This document shows positions 6,581-12,977 of a stretch of DNA of 12,977 nt, piece after piece (the first letter of the stretch is position 1; each line of letters starts with the position of its first letter). The position numbers and the translations under genes are program-made. The DNA comes from Bacillota bacterium (GTDB lineage Bacteria > Bacillota > Clostridia > Oscillospirales > Ruminococcaceae). Below the pieces are notes generated by a model. It did no database searches. It was not told the origin of the DNA and saw only the letters and a list, made by a program, of their open reading frames with translations. The DNA lies in contig JAEYXR010000030.1 of the NCBI GenBank assembly GCA_023431215.1, positions 1-12,977 of the forward strand, written 5' to 3'.

Positions 6581-7090
6581 GTGCTTATTAAAACTTTGAA
6601 TGGAGTCAAATTTGGTTTACGGGTTATTAGCTGCGTTATGATTTGTATGCTGACTATCATTGTGACCATGCAGGTTGTAAACCGTAACTTCTTTGACCAA
6701 TCCTTTACCTGGGTAGAAGAGGTTGCGGGTATGGCTATGGTGTTTGTTACCTTCTTGGGTGCTGCCATGGCTACCATTAACAACAGCAACACCCGCATCG
6801 ACTTTTTTATCCGCAAGCTCCCCCCCAAAGGCTTTTTATTCTTTGAAGTATTGGATAATATTATTTGTATTGGATTTTTGGCTGTAGTTTGCCGGTTTGC
6901 GGTTAAACTGTTTGGTAAAAATCTTACCATCTTTACTCCTGCTTTAAAGCTACCCATGGCCATTAACTATTTTGCAATTCTGCTTGGCTGTGGCTTGATG
7001 ATTTTATTTTACATAGTACATCTTTATCTGGATATTCAAAAATTCAGAGGGATTGACACACTTGCGTTTGAGGAGGAGCTGAGCAAATGA
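6581..7090 (+). CDS. dctQ: TRAP transporter small permease subunit, DctQ family
   Basis: Small membrane subunit that pairs with DctM. A GTG start at 6581 is preferred because AGGAG (6569-6573) lies 7 bases upstream; this gives 169 residues. Four hydrophobic segments are visible at about residues 12-33, 48-66, 86-108 and 126-150, the standard DctQ topology. The family signature occupies residues 34-50: NRNFF, Ser41, Trp44 and the acidic pair Glu46-Glu47. The stop codon overlaps the start of the next gene by four bases (ATGA at 7087-7090), indicating translational coupling. Confidence 0.93.
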   Translation: MLIKTLNGVKFGLRVISCVMICMLTIIVTMQVVNRNFFDQSFTWVEEVAGMAMVFVTFLGAAMATINNSNTRIDFFIRKLPPKGFLFFEVLDNIICIGFLAVVCRFAVKLFGKNLTIFTPALKLPMAINYFAILLGCGLMILFYIVHLYLDIQKFRGIDTLAFEEELSK

Positions 7091-8376
7091 GTTTAGGTTT
7101 GATCTGCCTGTTCGTTGTATTGGGTGTCTGCCTGATAATCGGTGTTCCTGTTGCGTTTTCTATTGGCATCAGCTGTATGTCTTTGTTGCTGATCAATGGT
7201 AATCCTCCTCTTGACATCATTATTCAGCGTATGGCTAGCGGTGCACGCTCTTTTAATATGCTGGCAATGCCCATGTTTATTTTTGCAGGTGCATTGATGG
7301 TTTACGGAAGCACCCCCAGATTGATGAAATTTGCCAATATGCTGCTGCGACGCGTCCCCGGCGGACTGGGTGCCACTGCAATGGCCGCCTGTGGTTTCTT
7401 TGGTGCAGTTTCTGGCTCCGGTGTGGCAAGTGCTGCTGCTATCGGCAAAATTATCGGACCAGAAATGCTGGATCAGGGATACCCCAAGGGCCTGACTGCC
7501 GGTTTAATTGCAGCCGGTGGTACTATGGCCTGTATCATACCACCAAGCATTGTCATGGTGGTATATGCACAATCTGCCAGCGTATCCATTGGAGATATGT
7601 TCCTGGCTGGCGTAATTCCTGGTCTACTGACCATTGGTGCGCTCATTGCTCTTAACTGCTTTTTTGCCGTCAGACGCAGCAAAAAGGAAGAGAAAGATAC
7701 TCACGTTTACACCATGAAAGAGCGTATTCATATCACTTTGGATGCCATTCTTCCTTTGTTGATGCCTGTTTGCGTTTTGGGCGGCGTTTTTTCCGGACTT
7801 TGCACCGCCACCGAGGCTGCTGTTACTGCGGTTATCTATTCTTTTATTCTGGCTGTGTTTGTTTACCGTGAGCTCACTTTTAAAGACTTTTTTAGGGTTG
7901 CGGCAGACAGCGTGGTAACCAGTGGCGTCATTATGCTTATTATTTCCTGTGCAACACCCTTTGGCTGGATTATGTCCACCCAGAAGGTTCCTACTCTGTT
8001 TGCAGAGTGGCTGATGGGAATCACTAACTCTACCATCCTCATTCTGGCATTTATGTTCTTGCTGCTGCTATTCCTGGGTACATTCATGGAAACCATCTGT
8101 ATCATTATTTTAGTTACTCCAATCCTGTTGCCCATTGCTACCTCTTTGGGTATTGAACCCATTCACTTTGGTGTGGCCATGCTAATGAACCTAATGGTTG
8201 GTTCTCTGACACCGCCGCTGTCTGTTAACTTGTTTACGTCTTGTCGTGTATTGGGAATGAAAGTTGACGAAGCGTTCCCCGATACACTATATGTTATCGG
8301 TACAGTAACAATTATGGCTATTATCACATGGGCTGTTCCTGCACTGTCTCAGGCTCTGCCTGCTTTGCTTGGCTAA
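7087..8376 (+). CDS. dctM: TRAP transporter large permease subunit, DctM family
   Basis: Ion-coupled translocation subunit of 429 residues, normal length, with about a dozen hydrophobic segments and no apparent damage. Recognisable DctM features are the N-terminal GVPVAFSIG, the MPMFIFAGALM segment, GFFGAVSGSGVASAAAIG (first re-entrant hairpin region), IAAGGTMACIIPPSI, and in the second half FLGTFMETICIIILVTPIL and LMVGSLTPPLSVNLFTS. It transports the ligand delivered by DctP, using a sodium or proton gradient by family knowledge. It is the last gene of the TRAP operon and ends just before a strong terminator. No fusion to DctQ is present. Confidence 0.95.
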   Translation: MSLGLICLFVVLGVCLIIGVPVAFSIGISCMSLLLINGNPPLDIIIQRMASGARSFNMLAMPMFIFAGALMVYGSTPRLMKFANMLLRRVPGGLGATAMAACGFFGAVSGSGVASAAAIGKIIGPEMLDQGYPKGLTAGLIAAGGTMACIIPPSIVMVVYAQSASVSIGDMFLAGVIPGLLTIGALIALNCFFAVRRSKKEEKDTHVYTMKERIHITLDAILPLLMPVCVLGGVFSGLCTATEAAVTAVIYSFILAVFVYRELTFKDFFRVAADSVVTSGVIMLIISCATPFGWIMSTQKVPTLFAEWLMGITNSTILILAFMFLLLLFLGTFMETICIIILVTPILLPIATSLGIEPIHFGVAMLMNLMVGSLTPPLSVNLFTSCRVLGMKVDEAFPDTLYVIGTVTIMAIITWAVPALSQALPALLG

Positions 8377-8384
8377 TGTGAATT

Positions 8385-8434
8385 AATAAAAATCACCCCC
8401 GTTCTTTGATGCAAGAACAGGGGTGATTTTTATT
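8385..8434. terminator. Bidirectional intrinsic terminator between dctM and the ABC-F gene
   Basis: Arms 8385-8399 and 8420-8434 form a perfect 15-bp stem (AATAAAAATCACCCC and its complement), extended past one C/A mismatch by GTTCTT/AAGAAC with a 6-base loop. A and T runs at the base provide U-tracts in both directions, so it serves both convergent transcripts. Confidence 0.93.
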
Positions 8435-8441
8435 ATGTTGA

Positions 8442-9995
8442 CTAAATAATTTTAGTGGTCCAGTCCTCCACGTTCCAAATAGTAGAAACAATGTCCTGAT
8501 AGAATTCCGGTTCGTGGCTTACCAGCAGTACAGTGCCTTTGTAAGCCTGGAGCGCTTCTTTTAGGGCTTCCTTGGCGTAAATGTCCAGATGATTGGTAGG
8601 TTCATCCAGAACCAGGATATTAACAGTGCGCAACATCAGTTTGCACAGACGCACTTTGGCATTTTCACCACCGGATAAAACACGCATTTGTGTGGTGATA
8701 TGCTCATTGGTAAGTCCACATTTGGCAAGTGCAGCCCTTACCTCTCCGTTGCTTAAGCTGGGGAATGCCTGCCAAACTTCTTCCATGGCTGTTAGATCAT
8801 TGCCACGTTCTTCCTGTTCAAAATAGCCAACTTCAATAAACTGATCGTGTTCTATTGTGCCGGAAACCGGGGGAATGAGGCCAAGAAGTGTTTTAAGAAG
8901 GGTAGATTTGCCCAACCCGTTTACACCCTTAATTGCAATTTTCTGGTTGCGCTCTACCACCACATTTACAGGTCTTGTCAAAGGCTCATTATAGCCCAGC
9001 ACCAAATCCTTGGCAACAATAACCTCCCGTCCGGGTGTGCGGGCAGGGGAGAACGCAAAAACAGGCTTCACTTTTTCTTTGCTTAGTTCAATGATTTCCA
9101 TCTTGTCCAGCTTTTTTTGACGGCTCTTTGCCATATTTGCAGTAGCCACACGAGCTTTGTTTCTTGCCACAAAGTCCTCCAGTTGAGCAATTTCCTTTTG
9201 CTGCTTTTCGTAAGCCTGCTCAATCTGGCGCTTTTTTACCTCATAAAGGGTTATAAACTGTTCGTAATTGCCTGTATATCGAGTTAAGGTTGCATTCTCA
9301 ACATGATAAATGACATTAACCACGCTGTTTAAAAAAGTAATATCATGAGAAACCAAGATAAAAGCGTTTTCATAATTCTCTAAGAAGCGCTGCAACCAGG
9401 CGATGTGATTTTCATCCAAAAAGTTGGTGGGCTCGTCCAAAATTAAAATCATGGGGTTTTCCAGCAAAAGCTTTGTCAATAAAACCTTTGCTCTTTGACC
9501 ACCCGAAAGCTCTGATACATCTCGGTCCAGGCCTATTTCACCCAAACCCAGGCCGTTTGCATATTCTTCAATTTTAGAATCCAGGGTGTAAAAACCGCTG
9601 TGCTCTAAGATTTCCTGCAGTTCTCCCACGTCTTCCATCAGGCTATCCAGTTCTTCCGGTGGGCAGTCTCCCATTTTGTTATATAAATCCAAAATTTCCT
9701 GCTCCATGGTAAACATATGGGCAAAGGCAGAACGCAATACATCTCGTATTGTCATGCCTTTTTGCAGGCTGCTGTATTGGTCAAGGTATCCGGTGGTAAT
9801 ATGTCTGCACCAAGACACTTCACCTTCATCAGGTTGGCGTTTTCCGGTGATAATATCCAAAAATGTGGTTTTACCCTCACCATTGGCGCCAACTAAGCCA
9901 ATATGGTCACCTTTTAATAAGCGAAAAGAAGCGTCCGACAAAATTTGCCGTCCACCAAAGCCATGACTTACATGGCTGACATTTAAAATACTCAT
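8442..9995 (-). CDS. ABC-F family ATPase (ribosome-associated, two ABC domains)
   Basis: Soluble protein of 517 residues with two ATP-binding cassettes and no membrane segments. Domain 1: Walker A GANGEGKTT (36-44), signature LSGGQ (163-167), Walker B LILDEPTNFLD (184-194), switch SHD (216-218). The charged inter-domain linker runs about 245-320 and contains the MAKSRQKKLDKME stretch typical of the P-site tRNA interaction motif region. Domain 2: Walker A GVNGLGKST (357-365), signature LSGGE (440-444), Walker B LVLDEPTNHLD (461-471), switch SHE. ABC-F proteins bind the ribosomal E site and act as translation factors or protect against ribosome-targeting antibiotics. I cannot tell by eye whether this is a housekeeping (YkpA/YbiT/YdiF-like) or a resistance-type member. 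Start has AAAGGAG 5 bases upstream. It is monocistronic, bounded by a promoter and a terminator. Confidence 0.93.
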   Translation of the reverse strand: MSILNVSHVSHGFGGRQILSDASFRLLKGDHIGLVGANGEGKTTFLDIITGKRQPDEGEVSWCRHITTGYLDQYSSLQKGMTIRDVLRSAFAHMFTMEQEILDLYNKMGDCPPEELDSLMEDVGELQEILEHSGFYTLDSKIEEYANGLGLGEIGLDRDVSELSGGQRAKVLLTKLLLENPMILILDEPTNFLDENHIAWLQRFLENYENAFILVSHDITFLNSVVNVIYHVENATLTRYTGNYEQFITLYEVKKRQIEQAYEKQQKEIAQLEDFVARNKARVATANMAKSRQKKLDKMEIIELSKEKVKPVFAFSPARTPGREVIVAKDLVLGYNEPLTRPVNVVVERNQKIAIKGVNGLGKSTLLKTLLGLIPPVSGTIEHDQFIEVGYFEQEERGNDLTAMEEVWQAFPSLSNGEVRAALAKCGLTNEHITTQMRVLSGGENAKVRLCKLMLRTVNILVLDEPTNHLDIYAKEALKEALQAYKGTVLLVSHEPEFYQDIVSTIWNVEDWTTKII

Positions 9996-10028
9996 ACGGT
10001 CTCCTTTAATAAAGACAGGCTGTTTGCC

Positions 10029-10057
10029 ATTATACCATTTCTAATGCCTTATTTCCA
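10029..10057 (-). promoter_or_regulatory. Promoter of the ABC-F gene (extended -10)
   Basis: On the minus strand TGGAAA (10057-10052), 17 bases, then TATAAT (10034-10029) preceded by TGG, an extended -10 (TGnTATAAT). The start near 10022 leaves a leader of only about 27 bases, too short for the attenuation hairpins and leader peptides common upstream of inducible antibiotic-resistance ABC-F genes. The rest of 9996-10139 shows nothing I recognise. Confidence 0.65.
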
Positions 10058-10139
10058 GTTGTATAAACAGTGTGGAAAAAGAAAATAACGCAATTTTTGA
10101 AAACCCTTCATTGGGTAACAATCAGCCTATCAGGCGTGC

Positions 10140-10182
10140 AAAAGGTCCCCAGAAGCAGTTTAACCGCATCTGAGGACCTTTT
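10140..10182 (-). terminator. Intrinsic terminator of the LysR gene
   Basis: Arms AAAAGGTCC (10140-10148) and GGACCTTTT (10174-10182) with an internal CAGA/TCTG extension after one mismatch. Read on the minus strand it starts one base past the LysR stop codon and ends in TTTT, so it closes that transcript before the ABC-F promoter. Confidence 0.85.
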
Positions 10183-10183
10183 G

Positions 10184-11095
10184 TTATGCAGGGTTGACTA
10201 CTCCCTGAGCAGTGCTTTCCCTTACAAATTGTAAGAACAGGCGAGTAGAAAGCTTAAGCTCCTGGTCGTAGCGGCGCAGAGAATAAATTTGACGGGATAA
10301 AACTGTCCCTGAAAGAATAGGTACTCTGCACAGCAGTCCTAAATCCAGTTCTTGTCGAACGGCATATTCCGACATAACAGAAATACCCTGACTGCTGTAA
10401 ATGCTGCGCTTTATTGCTTCCAGATTTCCGGCAACATAAAGCTTTGCGGGGTTAAAGGTAAAATCGCCCTTGTGCTCCAAATATCCCACCATAGAAGTGT
10501 TGGGGTTAGAAATTAAAAAGGTCTCTTTGGCCAGCTGTTTAAGCTCAATGCCCGGGGTTTTTGCCCATGGGTGATGGGGGTTTACCACAATTACCAAAGG
10601 GTCATCCATTAAAGGTTCACACAGCAATTCGCCGGTATCTACCTGTGCAGGCTGAGAAACAATGCCCAAGGGATATAGGTTATCCAACACGGCAGCAATC
10701 ACGTTACGTGTATATTGAACATGATTAAGCACTGTTATGTAGGGATGCTTTTGGCGGAAAAGATACATCATGGATGGGATAATATAGGTTCCCGGAGTGC
10801 TGGAACAGGTGATATGAATCTCACTTTCTTCCATGAGCTGGTCCTGCAACAGGTGCTCTCGCGCGCTTTTAGAAGTATTGACTATCTGAAGGGCATAGGG
10901 AAGAAAAATTTCGCCTTGATGCGTAAGCTCAACGGTTCGACTTTTACGCACAAACAAAGGTGTCTCCAGACTGTTTTCCAATCTTTTTATACGCATGGAG
11001 ATGGCAGCTTGAGTACAAAACAACTCCTCTGCGGCTTTTGTAAAGCTATGATACCTTTCTACAGCCAAAAAAGTCTCCAACTCCTCAATATCCAT
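10184..11095 (-). CDS. LysR-type transcriptional regulator
   Basis: DNA-binding regulator of 303 residues, usual for the family. I start it at the ATG ending at 11095 because the protein then opens MDIEELETFLAVERYHSF, as LysR proteins do; AAAGGA lies about 12 bases upstream. In-frame starts at 11116 and 11164 add residues with no family character. The helix-turn-helix is at about residues 18-40 (FTKAAEELFCTQAAISMRIKRLE region), followed by the linker helix and the effector-binding domain (about 90-295). It is divergent from the SLC13-type transporter gene, the classic LysR arrangement, so that transporter and probably the exported protein after it are the likely targets, with the transported anion or a derivative as likely co-inducer. 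Two palindromes lie in the shared 281-base intergenic region. Confidence 0.92.
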   Translation of the reverse strand: MDIEELETFLAVERYHSFTKAAEELFCTQAAISMRIKRLENSLETPLFVRKSRTVELTHQGEIFLPYALQIVNTSKSAREHLLQDQLMEESEIHITCSSTPGTYIIPSMMYLFRQKHPYITVLNHVQYTRNVIAAVLDNLYPLGIVSQPAQVDTGELLCEPLMDDPLVIVVNPHHPWAKTPGIELKQLAKETFLISNPNTSMVGYLEHKGDFTFNPAKLYVAGNLEAIKRSIYSSQGISVMSEYAVRQELDLGLLCRVPILSGTVLSRQIYSLRRYDQELKLSTRLFLQFVRESTAQGVVNPA

Positions 11096-11200
11096 GTCAG
11101 CTTTAGTTCCTTTCATAACAGATGATAATATCATTTTAATAGAAAAAATAGCTAAAATCCACATATATTTGGCTCTTTTCTAAAAATAAGTGAGTATATC

Positions 11201-11217
11201 CATAAAGATTATTTATG
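11201..11217. promoter_or_regulatory. Possible LysR box CATAAA-N5-TTTATG
   Basis: A perfect 6-bp inverted repeat, CATAAA and TTTATG with a 5-base spacer, containing the T-N11-A pattern typical of LysR regulators; the symmetry extends further outwards with AT/AT pairs (11198-11199 and 11219-11220). It lies upstream of the LysR gene and about 160 bases before the divergent transporter gene. AT-rich surroundings make chance occurrence possible. Confidence 0.4.
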
Positions 11218-11317
11218 AATTCAGAGCTTTTTAGGTGTTATAAAGAATTGTTATTCAAAGGGATAAATAATGTTGATTGGATTTTTATTAAATAAGCCAT
11301 TACAATGGTATTAACAA

Positions 11318-11329
11318 ATCGTTAACGAT
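11318..11329. promoter_or_regulatory. Perfect 12-bp palindrome ATCGTTAACGAT before the transporter gene
   Basis: ATCGTTAACGAT is fully self-complementary, and AACA (11313-11316) and TGTT (11332-11335) flank it almost symmetrically. A weak promoter, TTGGAT (11277-11282), 18 bases, TACAAT (11301-11306), would place it just after the start point. It stands out from the AT-rich background and could be an operator for the LysR protein or another factor. Confidence 0.4.
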
Positions 11330-11376
11330 AGTGTTTCGGCAACTATGCAAAATTAAATCTTGAAGGAGTGTTTGGC

Positions 11377-12849
11377 TTGAGCGTTGAAACCAAAAAAGTC
11401 AAAAAGCAAAAGAGTGCTTTTGAAATTCGCATGGCTTATTTCGGACTTCCACTGGCCCTGCTGGCGCTTACCCTAATTTGGACAATGCAAACCCCCGCGG
11501 GATTAAGTTATACCGGAAAAATGGCAATGGGTATTTTTGCGTTTGCTCTTATTTTATGGGTCAGCAATGGTATTCCCAACTATGTAACCTCTTTAATTGT
11601 GTTAATTCTACTGCCTTTAACCGGTGCATGGACAGAAGCCAATACCTTGGGTGTGTTTGGTTATGAGGTAATATGGTTAATGGTAGCGGCGTTTGTCATT
11701 GCCTCCGGTATGGAAAAAAGCGGACTTGCCAAGCGGCTTGCTCTGTTTTTAATTACCAAGCTGGGTAAAAGTACAAATGCAGTGCTGATAGTTTTAATGG
11801 TTACCAACTTCCTCATTGCGTTTGTAGTTCCGTCCACCACGGCACGTGCAGTAATGCTGCTGCCTATTGTCATGCTGATTATGGAGGTTTTTGAGGTAGG
11901 TAGCGCAACCAAAGAAGATCGAAATTTTGGAAAACTGCTTGCACTACAGGGTATTCAAGCCAATAATCTCTCTACCGGTGCTATTGTTACCGCAACATCC
12001 TCACAAATTTTGGCTATCAGCTTTATCAAAGACCTTACCGGCACCGATATTTCTTGGATGGACTGGTTTCTTGCCGCTGCACCGGTGACGTTGGTTACTC
12101 TGGTTGCCAGTTATTTTATCGGCAAAGTAATGTTTCCAACCAGTAACCGAAATGCATCTGCCGAAAAACTCAAGGCTTTGGATGATCAGTACAAAGAGCT
12201 TGGCAAAATGAGTGGTTTGGAAAAACGCGCACTTATCATCTTCCTGCTTACCATTTTCCTTTGGTCCACGGACGGACATCACGTAGCAATGTTCGGCTTT
12301 GAAATTAGCCTGGTGGTAGTGGCTATTTTATCTGCTGCCATATTCCTGATGCCCCATTTTGGTATATTGGATTGGAAAGAAGCCAAGATTCCCTGGAATT
12401 TGATGATTTTTAGCTGCGGTGCTTATGCAGGCGGCTTAGCGCTTGATGAGACCGGTGTTGCCTCCTGGGTACTAAACAGTATTTTTGATAAGCTGGGTGT
12501 AGAGAACATGAGTTTCTTTACCCTGTATGCTGTTATTATCTTTATCGCCAGTTTTTCTCACTTTGTGTTTACCAGCAAAACTGTGCGTACCATTATTCTT
12601 ATTCCCACCATCATTTCTATTGCGCAGGTCACCGGGTTTAATCCCGTTGCTTTGGCGCTGCCCGCATCTTTCATGATTTGCGATACCATTACTCTGCCAC
12701 CCCACAGCAAGGTTAATCTTACATACTACAGCACCGGCAGATTTAATGTTATGGAAGAAATGGTATACGGTGTTGCAACTTTGCTGGCCAAATGGGCCGT
12801 TATGCTGGTAGCATCTTTTACCTGGTTCAAGATTGTTGGAATTGTGTAA
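11377..12849 (+). CDS. DASS/SLC13-type anion transporter
   Basis: Polytopic membrane protein of 490 residues, about 11-14 hydrophobic segments, of the divalent anion:sodium symporter (CitT/INDY) group that carries dicarboxylates, tricarboxylates or sulfate. A TTG start at 11377 is chosen because AAGGAG (11363-11368) lies 8 bases upstream; a GTG at 11368 overlaps that site. The lysine-rich N-terminus (KKVKKQK) fits a cytoplasmic tail. The two inverted halves show VPSTTARAVMLLPI (from 152) and FTSKTVRTIILIPT (from 398), the places where characterised members carry SNT sodium-site motifs; here they read STT (153-155) and SKT (400-402). The late LPPHSKVNLTYYSTG segment resembles a conserved substrate-side region of this clade. 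Substrate is unknown. The stop codon is embedded in the ribosome binding site of the next gene, so the two are co-translated. Confidence 0.87.
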   Translation: MSVETKKVKKQKSAFEIRMAYFGLPLALLALTLIWTMQTPAGLSYTGKMAMGIFAFALILWVSNGIPNYVTSLIVLILLPLTGAWTEANTLGVFGYEVIWLMVAAFVIASGMEKSGLAKRLALFLITKLGKSTNAVLIVLMVTNFLIAFVVPSTTARAVMLLPIVMLIMEVFEVGSATKEDRNFGKLLALQGIQANNLSTGAIVTATSSQILAISFIKDLTGTDISWMDWFLAAAPVTLVTLVASYFIGKVMFPTSNRNASAEKLKALDDQYKELGKMSGLEKRALIIFLLTIFLWSTDGHHVAMFGFEISLVVVAILSAAIFLMPHFGILDWKEAKIPWNLMIFSCGAYAGGLALDETGVASWVLNSIFDKLGVENMSFFTLYAVIIFIASFSHFVFTSKTVRTIILIPTIISIAQVTGFNPVALALPASFMICDTITLPPHSKVNLTYYSTGRFNVMEEMVYGVATLLAKWAVMLVASFTWFKIVGIV

Positions 12850-12864
12850 GGAGGTGCAATTTTG

Positions 12865-12977
12865 ATGAAATCAATGTGTAAAATCATATTGACACTGGCA
12901 TTATGTATGATGCTGTGTGTTCCCGCAATGGCCGCTGAACTGGGGGAATTGGAGACTGTTGTTGATATTGTCACCCC
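12865..12977 (+). CDS. Start of a gene for an exported protein (3' end outside window)
   Basis: Only the first 37 codons are present. They encode a Sec signal peptide: positively charged start (MKSMCK), a hydrophobic core, and a probable signal peptidase I site after VPAMA, giving a mature protein beginning AELGELE. There is no lipobox cysteine at the right position. AAGGAGG (12848-12854), overlapping the stop of the transporter gene, serves either the ATG at 12865 (10 bases) or a TTG at 12862 (7 bases). The tight spacing places it in the transporter operon, so it may be a partner or an extracellular enzyme supplying the substrate. The mature domain cannot be identified from what is visible. 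Confidence 0.75.
   Translation, partial: MKSMCKIILTLALCMMLCVPAMAAELGELETVVDIVT

Noticed and set aside
1..12977. Mobile elements, CRISPR arrays, tRNA or rRNA genes
   Set aside because: No transposase or integrase, no regularly spaced repeats, no cloverleaf or rRNA-like stretch was seen on either strand.

Overview
The window looks like a chromosomal segment of an anaerobic, low-to-moderate-GC Firmicute of the Clostridia, possibly Oscillospiraceae. This rests on AGGAGG-type ribosome binding sites, UUG and GUG starts, the Ser/Ala/Gly-rich lipoprotein linker, the tail of a giant 2-hydroxyacyl-CoA dehydratase activase-type protein, and the AT-rich sigma-A style intergenic regions. I see no rRNA, tRNA, CRISPR array, insertion sequence or phage gene.

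Layout. (1) 3-929: the 3' end of an acyl-CoA dehydratase activase-related gene that begins outside the window. (2) 1045-1844: deoC (deoxyribose-phosphate aldolase) behind its own strong promoter, ending at a long bidirectional terminator (1863-1919). (3) 4162-1952, minus strand: a two-gene operon of a fuculose-phosphate-type class II aldolase followed by an FGGY sugar kinase. (4) 4430-5218, divergent: a GntR/FCD regulator. (5) 5384-8376: a complete DctP-DctQ-DctM TRAP transporter, ending at a second bidirectional terminator (8385-8434). (6) 9995-8442, minus strand: an ABC-F ATPase. (7) 11095-10184, minus strand: a LysR regulator, divergent from (8) 11377-12849, a DASS/SLC13-type anion transporter, closely followed by the start of a gene for an exported protein that runs off the window (12865-12977).

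The central block (1952-8376) appears to be one catabolic regulon. An 18-base element, AAATTTTTAGGTAAATTT, lies just downstream of the predicted start point of both divergent promoters (aldolase-kinase and gntR). Two more copies, sharing its 10-base core, sit 21 bp apart upstream of dctP. The simplest model is that the GntR protein represses itself, the enzymes and the transporter until a ligand is imported. The transporter would bring in the substrate, the FGGY kinase would phosphorylate it, and the aldolase would split a ketose-1-phosphate into DHAP and an aldehyde. No isomerase, dehydrogenase or dehydratase is encoded here, so the substrate is not determined. TRAP systems usually carry organic acids, which fits poorly with a plain fucose-type pathway. 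deoC lacks the operator and may not belong to the regulon.

The right-hand block (LysR / SLC13-type transporter / exported protein) looks like a separate uptake unit. Its transporter departs from the canonical SNT sodium-site motifs in both repeats.
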